NCBI RefSeq assembly: GCF_004217315.1
Contig: NZ_SGWR01000001.1
Coordinates: 186,001 to 250,000, forward strand
DNA: 64,000 nt
Source: Corticibacter populi
Lineage (GTDB): Bacteria > Pseudomonadota > Gammaproteobacteria > Burkholderiales > Burkholderiaceae_C
Reading direction: 5' to 3'
In this document: positions 1 to 8,213 of the stretch, piece by piece
Numbering within the stretch: the stretch's first letter is position 1
Layout: every line of letters starts with the position of its first letter
The notes under the pieces: generated by a model
Databases searched by the model: none
Seen by the model: only the letters and a program-made list of their open reading frames with translations
Told to the model about the DNA's origin: nothing
Program-made: the position numbers and the translations under genes

Positions 1-121
1 ACTCCAGGCGCTCGGCATAGCCCTTGGGGTTGAAGTTGAGGTCCTTGTCGAAGTCCGTCACCGGGAAGGACAGCAGGCCGGAGCTCATCACGTCTTTGAG
101 GATTTGCGGTTCCATGGTCAT
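1..121 (-). CDS. kdgD: 5-dehydro-4-deoxyglucarate dehydratase, N-terminal fragment (runs off the window)
   Basis: Only the first 40 codons are inside the window. The translation begins [20 protein letters not shown] and continues through VTDFD and the GYAERLE segment, the characteristic N-terminus of KdgD, a DHDPS/NAL-fold class I aldolase-type enzyme. The family converts 5-dehydro-4-deoxy-D-glucarate to 2,5-dioxopentanoate in D-glucarate/galactarate catabolism. The ATG at 121 is taken as start; a second in-frame ATG lies two codons on. It is the downstream neighbour of a Bug binding protein and a GntR regulator on the same strand, which fits a sugar-acid operon. The catalytic Lys lies outside the window. 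Confidence 0.8.
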   Translation of the reverse strand, partial: MTMEPQILKDVMSSGLLSFPVTDFDKDLNFNPKGYAERLE

Positions 122-193
122 AGTGCTTTCAATGCAAAAGAGAGGGTGGGGGGAGGCGGAGAAAGGGGCAGCCAGGAAGGCGAAAAGCGGTGT

Positions 194-1174
194 TCAGTCC
201 AGCGTCAGGCCGCTGTCTTGCACCACTTTCTGCCAGCGGGCGCGCTCTTGGTTGAAGAAATCGTTGGTTTGCGCCGGCGTCATCGATGCGATCTCGGCGC
301 CTTGCTCTGTCAGGCGCTTGGCGGTCGCGGGGTCTTGCGTGGCCTTGGCGAAGGCGTCGTGGATGCGCTGCACGACGGTGGCAGGCGTGCCGGCGGGCAC
401 CATCAGGCCTTGCCAACTGCCGGTCTCGAAGCCGTCGGCGCCCTGCGAGGCGAGCGTGGGCAAGTCCTCGAAGCCTTGCATCGGGGTCTTTTTCGACAGG
501 CCGATCAGGCGCAGATTGCCGCTTTTGACCTGCGGGTACGTGGCCAGCATGCCGTTCATCAGCACTTGCGTCTGGCCTGCCACCGTGTCCTGCACCGATT
601 GGGCGCCGCCTTTGTAGGGCACGTACACCCATTCGCCGCCTGCGATCTGCTGCAGTGCGATGCCCGCCAGGTGCGGCGCGCTGCCGCTGGCGGTCACGGC
701 GAAGTTGAGATCGTTTTGCTTGGAGTGGGCAATCAGCTCCGGCAGCGTCGTTGCCGGCACCGAAGGGTGCACCACCAGCAAGTGTGGCGTGTACACCAGC
801 ATCGACACGCCGGTCAGATCTTTGGACGGATCGAAGCGCAGGTCCTTGTACAGCGACGGCGAGATCGCCAGCGCGCCCAGATCGGCCAGCAGCACGGTGT
901 AGCCGTCGGGCTTGGCGCGGGCGACCTGGCCGGCGCCGAGATTGCCGTTGGCGCCGGGGCGGTTTTCCACCACCACCGTCTGGCCGATTTCCATGGAGAC
1001 CAGCGGCGCCAGCACACGCGCAATCAGGTCGGAGCTGCCGCCGGGCGGATAGGGCACGATCACCTGCACCGGTTGCTGGGTGGGCCAGTCGCTGGCCAAC
1101 GCCGCCGCCGGGGTGATGGCAATGGCCGCCAACATGGCGAGCGCGCAGCGGGTAAAGGTCTTGCGGGTAATCAC
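194..1174 (-). CDS. Bug family tripartite tricarboxylate transporter substrate-binding protein
   Basis: A 326-aa periplasmic binding protein of the TctC/Bug family, which is greatly expanded in Burkholderiales. A Sec signal peptide covers about residues 1-28 (hydrophobic stretch then ALAS). The family signatures VIVPYPPGG (near residue 40), VVENRPGANG (near 72) and DGYTVL (near 90) are visible. Translation starts at a GTG at 1174, preceded by AAGGAGA seven bases upstream. The ligand cannot be read from sequence; position next to kdgD suggests a sugar acid. No TctA/TctB membrane partner is visible in the window, which is common for orphan Bug proteins. Confidence 0.93.
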   Translation of the reverse strand: MITRKTFTRCALAMLAAIAITPAAALASDWPTQQPVQVIVPYPPGGSSDLIARVLAPLVSMEIGQTVVVENRPGANGNLGAGQVARAKPDGYTVLLADLGALAISPSLYKDLRFDPSKDLTGVSMLVYTPHLLVVHPSVPATTLPELIAHSKQNDLNFAVTASGSAPHLAGIALQQIAGGEWVYVPYKGGAQSVQDTVAGQTQVLMNGMLATYPQVKSGNLRLIGLSKKTPMQGFEDLPTLASQGADGFETGSWQGLMVPAGTPATVVQRIHDAFAKATQDPATAKRLTEQGAEIASMTPAQTNDFFNQERARWQKVVQDSGLTLD

Positions 1175-1194
1175 GTTGCGTCTCCTTGATATAT

Positions 1195-1207
1195 GTTGTC
1201 TGACAAC
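1195..1207. promoter_or_regulatory. Candidate GntR operator upstream of the Bug gene
   Basis: GTTGTCTGACAAC is a perfect 13-bp inverted repeat located 21-33 bp upstream of the Bug GTG start. It contains TTGT-CTG-ACAA, the TNGTNNNACNA arrangement known for FadR-subfamily GntR regulators. The adjacent gene at 1279-2085 encodes such a regulator, so it is the obvious candidate ligand. Binding is inferred. Confidence 0.6.
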
Positions 1208-1278
1208 TATAGCGAGACGTAGTGCCGATGGAGGTTTTTTCTTCTAAGTGTTTTCCCTTGGTTTGGCGCGGCGCGTGC

Positions 1279-2085
1279 TCAGCCGTTGGTGGGTGGTGTG
1301 CTCAGTTGTTGCGCCAGCCGCAGGCGCTCGCGTGAGTTGGTCAGGTGGATGCGCATGGCGGCGCGGGCGGAGTCGGCGTCCTGGCGCTTGATGGCGTTGT
1401 AGATCTCCTCGTGTTCGCGGTTGACGCGGCGCAGGTAGTCTGGTTCGTGTTCCGAGGCCTGGATGGAGGGGATGCGCGTGCGTGGAATCAGCAATGTGCC
1501 GAAATGCGCAAGGATGTCGCGGAAGTATGGGTTTCCGCTCGCCTGCGCGATGCCTAAGTGGAAAGCCATGTCGTGCGCAATGGTGTCGTCACCGGATACC
1601 GCGTTGCGCTCGAAGGCGGTCAGAGCCTCCCGTAGCGTCTGCAGGTTTTCCGTGCTGCGCCGCTGTGCGGCGAGGGCGGCGGCCCCGGTCTCCAGGCTGA
1701 TGCGCAACTCCAGCATGGCCAGTACGTCGACGGATTCGCTGAACTCGCGCGCGTTGAGCGTCAGGCTGGCGTTCTTGTGCGTGGGCTGCACGAAGGTGCC
1801 GATGCCGTGGCGTGTTTCCACCAGGCCGGCGGCCTGCAGCTTGGAGATCGCCTCGCGCACCACGGTGCGGCTGACGTCGTAGCTGCGCACCAGCTCCGAT
1901 TCGGTGGGGAGTTGGTCGCCCTCGCTGAGCAGGCCTTGACGAATCTTGTGGGCGAACTCCTCCGAAAGGAGATTGGCCAGGCTGCGCCCGTTGCGGCCCG
2001 CCTTGCCCCGCAGCGACGAGGTGAATGGGGTGGCGGCTGTGCGGGCTTCGGGTAATTCCGTGGACGGCATTTTCATGCCTGCCAT
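1279..2085 (-). CDS. GntR family transcriptional regulator, FadR subfamily
   Basis: A 268-aa regulator. An N-terminal winged-helix domain (about residues 35-105) contains LPTESELVRSYDVSRTVVRE and ETRHGIGTFV, the classic GntR recognition-helix region. A C-terminal all-helical FCD ligand domain (about 120-255) has LELRISLETGAAALA and the metal-ligand-like His positions in HDMAFHLGIA and REHEEIYNAI. It lies upstream of the Bug gene on the same strand with a 104-bp gap holding a palindrome, and a second palindrome lies before its own start, suggesting control of the kdgD/Bug genes and autoregulation. The effector is unknown, likely a sugar acid or its catabolite. The start could be a few codons further in (MKMPS). 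Confidence 0.92.
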   Translation of the reverse strand: MAGMKMPSTELPEARTAATPFTSSLRGKAGRNGRSLANLLSEEFAHKIRQGLLSEGDQLPTESELVRSYDVSRTVVREAISKLQAAGLVETRHGIGTFVQPTHKNASLTLNAREFSESVDVLAMLELRISLETGAAALAAQRRSTENLQTLREALTAFERNAVSGDDTIAHDMAFHLGIAQASGNPYFRDILAHFGTLLIPRTRIPSIQASEHEPDYLRRVNREHEEIYNAIKRQDADSARAAMRIHLTNSRERLRLAQQLSTPPTNG

Positions 2086-2108
2086 GATAATGCCTGCCTA
2101 GTTGTAAT

Positions 2109-2122
2109 ATGACATATGTCAT
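2109..2122. promoter_or_regulatory. Palindrome upstream of the GntR regulator gene
   Basis: ATGACATATGTCAT is a perfect 14-bp inverted repeat 24 bp upstream of the regulator start at 2085. Its half-sites (GACA/TGTC) share the core of the palindrome at 1195-1207 but in a different arrangement. It is a plausible autoregulatory operator; this is inference. Confidence 0.4.
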
Positions 2123-2164
2123 GTTGGCGGGCTTGTGGCCTTTATGGTGGCGCGCTTTATCTAC

Positions 2165-2699
2165 CTTGCCTGTCCATGACAACCACTTCGCACGCGATCA
2201 GCCACATCCGCATCACCCCCATTTGTCTTTCGCGACCCCCTCGTTCTGGCTGTCGAGTTCGCGCTGGCAGAAGGAGGCTTCGCGCGGTCTGCGGCAGAAT
2301 CTGTTGCAGTTCCGGTGCCAGGGCCGCAAAGCGTTTGTGGTTCATCACGACATGATCTGCATGACCGCGTAGGCATGGCGGCTGAGTGTCAGGTGCTTCT
2401 GGGCCTCGTGACACTGCCCGCCCATGTGGCGGAGATCGGGTGTTCCTGCTGTCGACCGTGTCGCCCTCCAGCGCATGGTGCGGCCCGCCGTATGGCCGCG
2501 GCTTCGGGTTCGCTTCCAGCAGGCGGAAGGCCAGAATGTGAGACGGATTGGGCGGGATGCGAATTTTCAGCCCGCATACATCCTCGGGCACGCGCACCGG
2601 TCGGTTGCGCGTGGTGATGCAGAGAACGCCCATTTCGAACCAGCCCAACCCCTGCAACTGATGCGCCTGCACGCGCTGCAGCAGTCCGTCGCCGATGCA
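2165..2699 (-). pseudogene. Frameshifted DctP-type TRAP transporter solute-binding protein fragment
   Basis: Reading on the minus strand, GLGWFEMG, RPVRVPEDVCGLKIRIPPNP and the ANPKPRPYGG segment match the central part of DctP-type TRAP binding proteins. After ALEGDTVD the homology jumps frame: QQEHPIS in a second frame, then HEAQKHLTLSRHAYAV in a third, then back to HVVMNHKRFAALAPELQQIL in the first, then EASFCQRELDSQNEG in another frame. At least four frame changes are needed, so no functional protein can be made. The N-terminal half of the binding protein, including the signal peptide, is absent. No DctQ/DctM genes are visible nearby. It sits behind the GntR regulator in what looks like a decayed sugar-acid uptake locus. 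Confidence 0.82.
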
Positions 2700-2945
2700 G
2701 CCGCCCAGCGCAATCAGATCGGGCAGCTTGCCGGCCGCGTCCGCAGGCTCCATCTTGAAGTAGGCCATGTGCTCGATTTCCCGTGCCATGCGTGCCAGCA
2801 ATGCGGGCGGCAGCGGCGTGCCTGCGGCGGGCGTGTCCTGATGCAGGATGAGAATATCCACCGCATCCGACAGGCGGGTGATGAACTCAAACACCCGTGC
2901 TTCGCCGAAGCGGTGGTAGCGCCGTGGTAGGGTGGCTGCAGCCGC
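2700..2945 (-). pseudogene. Internal fragment of a DHDPS/N-acetylneuraminate lyase family enzyme
   Basis: Translation on the minus strand shows PPYHGAT in one frame, then EARVFEFITRLSDAVDI, QDTPAAGT, LLARMAREIEHMAYFKMEP and KLPDLIALGG in another frame. This order matches the middle of DHDPS-family lyases, including the YFK Schiff-base lysine segment. One frameshift lies between PYHGAT and EARVFEF. The reading frame runs directly into the TRAP-protein fragment after LIALGG, so two unrelated genes were joined by a deletion. Both parts are truncated and it is a remnant. Its family is the same as that of kdgD at the window edge, though not the same gene. Confidence 0.75.
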
Positions 2946-3274
2946 TGGCGACGGCTTTGCTCGCAACAGCCATCCAAAGCCTTTAATCCGGATCCACAGG
3001 CCGGCGACATCTGCAGAAGGTCATCCGGGCCGATCGCCGTTTGAGTTCCAGACGGAATGCCGCACTACACTAGGAGGGCTCTGTCCAACCTATGGTGACG
3101 CATCGTCCGACAGTTGCTGTGGTCCATCGCTGCGGCATAAACCGCAACAACTGCCGCGCATGGCATCGACTGCGGAGGCTCACACCCTCTGTCGTAGTCG
3201 GCAGGGCTTGCCTGGGCATGCCATCCATTGGCATGTGCCTGGCTGGTATACGTCTTTCAAGAATCACCGTGATC
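2946..3274. other. Intergenic region between the decayed locus and glmM
   Basis: About 330 bp without a supportable gene. Several overlapping open frames exist but none shows recognisable protein features. It should contain the glmM promoter; no convincing -35/-10 pair or hairpin terminator was seen. The glmM start has no strong Shine-Dalgarno sequence. Confidence 0.5.
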
Positions 3275-4615
3275 ATGACAAAACAGTACTTTGGCACCGA
3301 CGGCATTCGGGGCACGGTGGGCTTGTCGCCCATCACACCGGATTTCATGCTGCAGCTTGGCCACACGGTTGGGCGCGTCCTCCGGCGGGCCAATGGCGCG
3401 GCGCCGGCGACGGTGCTGATCGGCAAGGACACACGCATCTCCGGTTACATGCTCGAGAGTGCGCTCGAGTCGGGCTTCAACTCGGCCGGTGTGGATGTGG
3501 TCCTGCTCGGCCCGATCCCCACGCCGGCGGTGGCCTACCTCACGCGGGCCCTGCGGGCCGACCTTGGCGTGGTTATCAGTGCCAGCCACAACCCGTTCGA
3601 GGACAACGGCATCAAGTTCTTCAGTGCGATGGGCACCAAGCTGCCCGACGAATGGGAGGAAACCGTCGAGGCCGGGCTGTCCGAGCCTCCGCAATGGGCG
3701 CACTCGGCCGGGCTGGGCAAGGCGCGGCGCCTCAATGATGCGGTGGGACGGTACATCGAATTCTGCAAGAGCACCTTTCCGCATGCGCTCAGCCTCAAGG
3801 GGTTGAAGCTGGTGGTCGATGCTGCCAATGGCGCCGCCTACCAGTGCGCGCCCTGGGTCTTCCACGAGCTGGGTGCGGATGTGCACACCATCGGCTGCGA
3901 GCCTGATGGCTTCAACATCAACAAGGGCTGCGGTGCCACCGCGCCGGCGGCTTTGGTGGCGCGGGTGCGTGAGCTGGGGGCCGATTACGGCATTGCCCTC
4001 GACGGCGACGCCGACCGGCTGCAGATGGTCGATGCCAGCGGGCGCCTCTTCAATGGCGATGAGCTGCTCTACCTGATGGCCACCGACCGGCTGGCGGCCG
4101 GACAGCCCGTGACGGGGGTGGTGGGCACGCTGATGACGAACCTGGCCATCGAGAAGGCCTTCGAACGTCTGGGCATTCCGCTGTTGCGTGCCAAGGTCGG
4201 CGACCGCTACGTGCTCGAGGCGCTGGAGCAGCATGGCTGGGTGCTGGGAGGGGAGAGCTCGGGCCATTTGCTGGCGCTGGACAAGCACACCACGGGGGAC
4301 GGCATCATCAGTGCCCTGCAGGTGCTGCAGGCGGTGGTGCGCAGTGGGCAGCCGATGGCCGCTGCGCTCGCCGGTGTGCCGCTTTATCCGCAGACCATGA
4401 TCAATGTCCGCCTGGCCGAGCGCGATAGCTGGCGCAGCGATGCCGCGTTCGCGGCCCGGATGCGGGAAGCCGAGGCCGCCTTGCAGGGGCGCGGCCGCCT
4501 GCTGGTGCGCCCCAGTGGCACCGAGCCGGTGCTGCGCATCATGGTTGAGGCCGAGGATGCGGCCACGGCCCGGCAATGGGCCGAGGCGCTGGCAGCCACG
4601 CTGCAGCCGGGTTGA
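3275..4615 (+). CDS. glmM: Phosphoglucosamine mutase
   Basis: A 446-aa enzyme converting glucosamine-6-phosphate to glucosamine-1-phosphate for UDP-GlcNAc, and so peptidoglycan and LPS, synthesis in the cytoplasm. The start is the ATG giving [13 protein letters not shown], the invariant GlmM N-terminus; the open frame extends 61 codons further upstream but without homology. The catalytic phosphoserine lies in [12 protein letters not shown] at Ser104, the Mg-binding loop is DGDADR (about 245), the sugar-binding loop is GGESSGH (about 325) and the phosphate-binding loop is RPSGTEP (about 410). Length is normal. In many proteobacteria glmM follows ftsH-folP; here the upstream neighbour is instead a decayed locus, so the order is broken. 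Confidence 0.96.
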   Translation: MTKQYFGTDGIRGTVGLSPITPDFMLQLGHTVGRVLRRANGAAPATVLIGKDTRISGYMLESALESGFNSAGVDVVLLGPIPTPAVAYLTRALRADLGVVISASHNPFEDNGIKFFSAMGTKLPDEWEETVEAGLSEPPQWAHSAGLGKARRLNDAVGRYIEFCKSTFPHALSLKGLKLVVDAANGAAYQCAPWVFHELGADVHTIGCEPDGFNINKGCGATAPAALVARVRELGADYGIALDGDADRLQMVDASGRLFNGDELLYLMATDRLAAGQPVTGVVGTLMTNLAIEKAFERLGIPLLRAKVGDRYVLEALEQHGWVLGGESSGHLLALDKHTTGDGIISALQVLQAVVRSGQPMAAALAGVPLYPQTMINVRLAERDSWRSDAAFAARMREAEAALQGRGRLLVRPSGTEPVLRIMVEAEDAATARQWAEALAATLQPG

Positions 4616-4814
4616 CGCGCCGGGCATCGGGGGCGAAGGCCCGATGCGCATGCATGTGATGCGCGCATGTCTGCAGGCCGTCTGAATGGTTGCCGCCCTG
4701 CCGGTTGCAAAAGATCGTAAAGAGTTTGCAGTAGGTCATGCAGGCGGTGCCCAGAGCCTCCGGAATTTTTCGCTTTGTGGCACACTCGGGCGCTTTGCAG
4801 AACAGCAGAGTCTC

Positions 4815-7193
4815 ATGTCCGCGGCGCTTCAAGATCCCAGCATCCAGCAGAAAATCAACCAGGTCATCGCCAGGGAACTGGGCGCAGTCAGCCGGCAGGT
4901 CGATGCGGCGGTGGCCTTGCTCGACGACGGAGCCACCGTCCCCTTCATCGCGCGCTACCGCAAGGAGGTCACCGGAGGCCTCGATGATGTGCAGCTGCGC
5001 ACGCTGCACGAGCGCCTGGGCTATCTGCGCGAACTGGAAGAGCGCCGCAGCGCGGTGCTCAAGAGCATCGACGAGCAGGGCAAGCTCAGCCCGGCGCTGC
5101 AGGCAGCTATCGGCCAGGCTGGCACCAAGCAGGAGCTCGAGGATTTGTACCTGCCTTACAAGCCCAAGCGCCGTACCAAGGGACAGATCGCCCGCGAGGC
5201 CGGGCTGGAACCGTTGGCGGAGCTGCTGTTTGCCGAGCCGGGACGCGATCCGCAGCAGGAGGCCCGGGCCTTCGTCCAGCCAGCCAAGGGCGAGGACGGC
5301 AGCGATTTCACTAGTGTGCCTGCGGTGCTCGATGGCGCGCGCGACATTCTGGCCGAGCGCTGGGCCGAGGACAGCGCGCTGCTGCAGGCCATGCGCCAAT
5401 GGCTCTGGCAGACCGGCCTGCTGCTCAGCCGCCTGGCCGATGGCAAGAATCAGGAGGATCCGGAGATTGCCAAGTTCAAGGACTATTTCGAGTACGACGA
5501 GCCGATTCACCAGGTGCCTTCACACCGCGCGCTGGCGGTGTTCCGCGGCCGCGGCCTGGACATCCTGACTGTGCGCCTGGCGCAGGAAATCGAACCCGAG
5601 CCCGGCAAGCCGAGCCTGGCTGAGGGCCGCATCGCCGGCCACCTGGGCTGGAGCCATGCCCAGCGGCCGGCCGACGACTGGATCCGCAAGGTGGTGGCCT
5701 GGACCTGGCGCGTCAAGCTCAGCCTCTCGCTCGAGCGCGACCTGTTCGCGCGCCTGCGCGAGAGTGCCGAGACCGTGGCCATCAAGGTCTTCGGGGACAA
5801 CCTGCGCGACCTGCTGCTGGCCGCGCCGGCCGGCCAGCGCGCCGTGATGGGGCTGGACCCGGGCATTCGCACCGGTGTGAAGGTGGCGGTGGTCGATGCC
5901 ACCGGCAAGCTATTGGAGACGGCGACCGTGTACCCGCACGAGCCGCGCCGCGACTGGAATGGCGCACTCCACACCCTGGCCGCGCTGTGCGCCAGGCACA
6001 AGGTCGAGCTGGTGGCGATCGGCAATGGCACGGCCAGCCGCGAGACCGACCGGCTTGCCGGCGAAGTGCTCAAGCTGCTGGCCGACAAGGCGGACCATGC
6101 GATGCAGAAGGTGGTGGTCAGCGAGGCCGGAGCCTCGGTGTATTCGGCCAGCGCCTATGCCAGCGAGGAAATGCCGGATGTGGACGTGAGCCTGCGCGGC
6201 GCTGTCAGCATTGCGCGGCGCCTGCAGGACCCGCTGGCCGAGCTGGTCAAGATCGATCCCAAGTCGATCGGCGTCGGCCAGTACCAGCACGATGTCAACC
6301 AGGCCGAACTCGCGCGCACGCTCGACGCCGTGGTGGAGGATTGCGTCAACGGCGTCGGCGTTGATCTCAACACCGCCAGCGCGCCACTGCTGGCGCGTGT
6401 CTCGGGGCTCTCGAACACCGTCGCGCGTGCCGTGGTGCGCTGGCGCGAGTCCAACGGCGCGTTTCGCAACCGTCAGCAATTACTCAAGGTCTCCGGCCTG
6501 GGCCCGAAGGCTTTCGAGCAGAGCGCTGGGTTTCTGCGCATTCGCGGCGGTGACAACCCGCTGGACATCACCGGCGTGCACCCGGAAACCTATCCGGTGG
6601 TCGAATCCATCCTGCAGGCCACTGGCCAGCGTGTCGATGAGCTGATGGGCCATTCGGCACTGCTGCAGAGTCTCAAGCCCGAGCAGTTCGCCCGCGATGG
6701 TTTTGGCGCCATCACGGTCAGCGATATCCTCGGCGAGCTGGAAAAGCCCGGCCGCGATCCAAGGCCCGATTTCGTCGTGGCCCGCTTCAACGAAGGCATC
6801 GAGGACATCGCCGACCTCAAGCCGGACATGGTGCTTGAAGGCACCGTGAGCAATGTGGCGCAGTTCGGTGCCTTCATCGACCTGGGTGTGCATCAGGATG
6901 GCTTGGTGCATGTCAGCCAGCTGTCGAACCGGTTCGTCAACGATGCGCGCGAAGTTGTCAAGACCGGTCAGATCGTCAAGGTGAAGGTGCTGGAGGTGGA
7001 CGTGCCGCGCAAGCGCATCAGCCTGAGCATGCGGCTCGACGTGAGTGCGGCGCGTCATGCCCAGGGGCAGGACAACCGCTTCGAGAGTGCCGGACGCAAT
7101 GCCCGCCATGCCGGCAAGGGCCGCGGCCAGGAAGCGGCGGCACCATCGGCCATGCAATCGGCCTTTGCCAAACTGCAGCAGCTCAAGCGCTGA
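4815..7193 (+). CDS. tex: Tex family RNA-binding transcription accessory protein
   Basis: A 792-aa Tex protein, normal length. The start at ATG 4815 ([20 protein letters not shown]) fits the family; upstream codons in the frame lack homology. Order: Tex N-terminal helical region with [15 protein letters not shown] (residues 30-60), central YqgF/RNase H-like domain with [16 protein letters not shown] (about 350), helix-hairpin-helix segments with [15 protein letters not shown] and [14 protein letters not shown] (about 515-580), and a C-terminal S1 RNA-binding domain with [19 protein letters not shown] (about 680-755) before a basic low-complexity tail. Tex is involved in transcription and RNA metabolism. 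An HDOD gene starts two bases after its stop, so the pair is probably cotranscribed. Confidence 0.96.
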   Translation: MSAALQDPSIQQKINQVIARELGAVSRQVDAAVALLDDGATVPFIARYRKEVTGGLDDVQLRTLHERLGYLRELEERRSAVLKSIDEQGKLSPALQAAIGQAGTKQELEDLYLPYKPKRRTKGQIAREAGLEPLAELLFAEPGRDPQQEARAFVQPAKGEDGSDFTSVPAVLDGARDILAERWAEDSALLQAMRQWLWQTGLLLSRLADGKNQEDPEIAKFKDYFEYDEPIHQVPSHRALAVFRGRGLDILTVRLAQEIEPEPGKPSLAEGRIAGHLGWSHAQRPADDWIRKVVAWTWRVKLSLSLERDLFARLRESAETVAIKVFGDNLRDLLLAAPAGQRAVMGLDPGIRTGVKVAVVDATGKLLETATVYPHEPRRDWNGALHTLAALCARHKVELVAIGNGTASRETDRLAGEVLKLLADKADHAMQKVVVSEAGASVYSASAYASEEMPDVDVSLRGAVSIARRLQDPLAELVKIDPKSIGVGQYQHDVNQAELARTLDAVVEDCVNGVGVDLNTASAPLLARVSGLSNTVARAVVRWRESNGAFRNRQQLLKVSGLGPKAFEQSAGFLRIRGGDNPLDITGVHPETYPVVESILQATGQRVDELMGHSALLQSLKPEQFARDGFGAITVSDILGELEKPGRDPRPDFVVARFNEGIEDIADLKPDMVLEGTVSNVAQFGAFIDLGVHQDGLVHVSQLSNRFVNDAREVVKTGQIVKVKVLEVDVPRKRISLSMRLDVSAARHAQGQDNRFESAGRNARHAGKGRGQEAAAPSAMQSAFAKLQQLKR

Positions 7194-7195
7194 GC

Positions 7196-8083
7196 ATGAA
7201 CGAAACAGGCATTCCATCCGCTTCTGCTGGCCAGCCTGCATCAACCTCCTGGTCCGATGCCGGGATGGTGGTCTCGAACGCCGCGCTGCAGGTGCTGCAG
7301 CTGCCGTTCCTGGCCCGGCTGATGGGCCTGTTGCTGCAGGAGCTGGCGCAGCCCGAGCCACGCTTGGGTGTGGTCAATGCCCTGCTCGGGCACGATCCGG
7401 CCTTGACGGCGCTGATCCTGCAGCGCGTCAATGCAGACCATCCTGGCGAGACTTCCTGCACGGCGATGGCGCTGGGGCAGCTCAGCTGTGCCGAAATCGT
7501 GCAGACGTTGCGCTCGACCACTGCCTTCCCGTATACCCGCAAGCCCGAGCAGGGTTTCGACCTGATGGGCTGGTGCCAATACAGCGTGCAGGTGGCACGC
7601 ATCACGCGCTCGCTCGCCGGCGGCCTGCACCTGGATGCCCGTTCGGCCTATACCGCCGGCCTGTTGCACGCGGTGGGCATGTTGCCGATGCACCGCCAAC
7701 TGATCGTGGCGGGACAGGCAAAGACCAGTTCGCCGGTGCTCGATTGGGGCCATTGGCTGGTCGAGAAGAAGGTGCTGGGTTATTCGGCCGCGGCCCTGAG
7801 TGCGCACATGGCCCGGCAGTGGCAACTGCCGGCGCTGCTGGTGCAGTGCATTGCCGACCATGAGGAGCCGTTTGTCCAGGGCAATTTCGAGCCGCTCTCC
7901 AGCGTCTTGCACTTGGCGGTCTGGCGCGTCAGAACCGAGCAGAGCAGGCGCCGGGATGCGCTGCGAGCCAGTACCTACCCCGCCGAGGTGGCATTGGCCC
8001 TTGGCCTGGACATGGACATGGTGCTGCAGCGCGACCCATTCGACTGGATGCAGCAGGCGGGCGAGGGTGGCGCGCCGGGCTGA
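7196..8083 (+). CDS. HDOD domain-containing protein
   Basis: A 295-aa protein starting two bases after tex. Residues about 25-220 resemble the HDOD domain, a degenerate HD-related helical domain found in bacterial signalling proteins: LPFLARLMGLLLQ, LTALILQRVNAD, AYTAGLLHAVGMLPMHRQL and a terminal LPALLVQCIADHEEP. A complete HD phosphohydrolase metal site is not evident, as usual for HDOD. No signal peptide or membrane segment. The role is not known; HDOD proteins often act in signal transduction or stress regulation. The short gap implies translational coupling to tex. Confidence 0.8.
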   Translation: MNETGIPSASAGQPASTSWSDAGMVVSNAALQVLQLPFLARLMGLLLQELAQPEPRLGVVNALLGHDPALTALILQRVNADHPGETSCTAMALGQLSCAEIVQTLRSTTAFPYTRKPEQGFDLMGWCQYSVQVARITRSLAGGLHLDARSAYTAGLLHAVGMLPMHRQLIVAGQAKTSSPVLDWGHWLVEKKVLGYSAAALSAHMARQWQLPALLVQCIADHEEPFVQGNFEPLSSVLHLAVWRVRTEQSRRRDALRASTYPAEVALALGLDMDMVLQRDPFDWMQQAGEGGAPG

Positions 8084-8141
8084 GCGATGCTCCGGTCGGA
8101 ACGGGGCACCAGACAGACCAAGCATGCCGCAGCATGCAGAA

Positions 8142-8167
8142 CAAAGCCGCCCATTGGGGCGGCTTTG
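8142..8167. terminator. Bidirectional hairpin terminator between the HDOD gene and the DUF349 gene
   Basis: CAAAGCCGCCC and GGGCGGCTTTG form an 11-bp perfect stem with a 4-base loop (ATTG). It lies between two convergent genes, 58 bp after the HDOD stop and 46 bp beyond the DUF349 stop. No long T tract follows, so efficiency is uncertain. Confidence 0.75.
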
Positions 8168-8213
8168 CTGTTCTTGAGGGGAAAGACCGGCAGCAATTGC
8201 CGCCGGTTTCGTT

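Noticed and set aside
4700-4735. Similarity of AAAAGATCGTAAAGAGTTTGC-like sequence to the right end of the 47-kb element
   Set aside because: Only ten contiguous bases match and there is no partner end or duplication.
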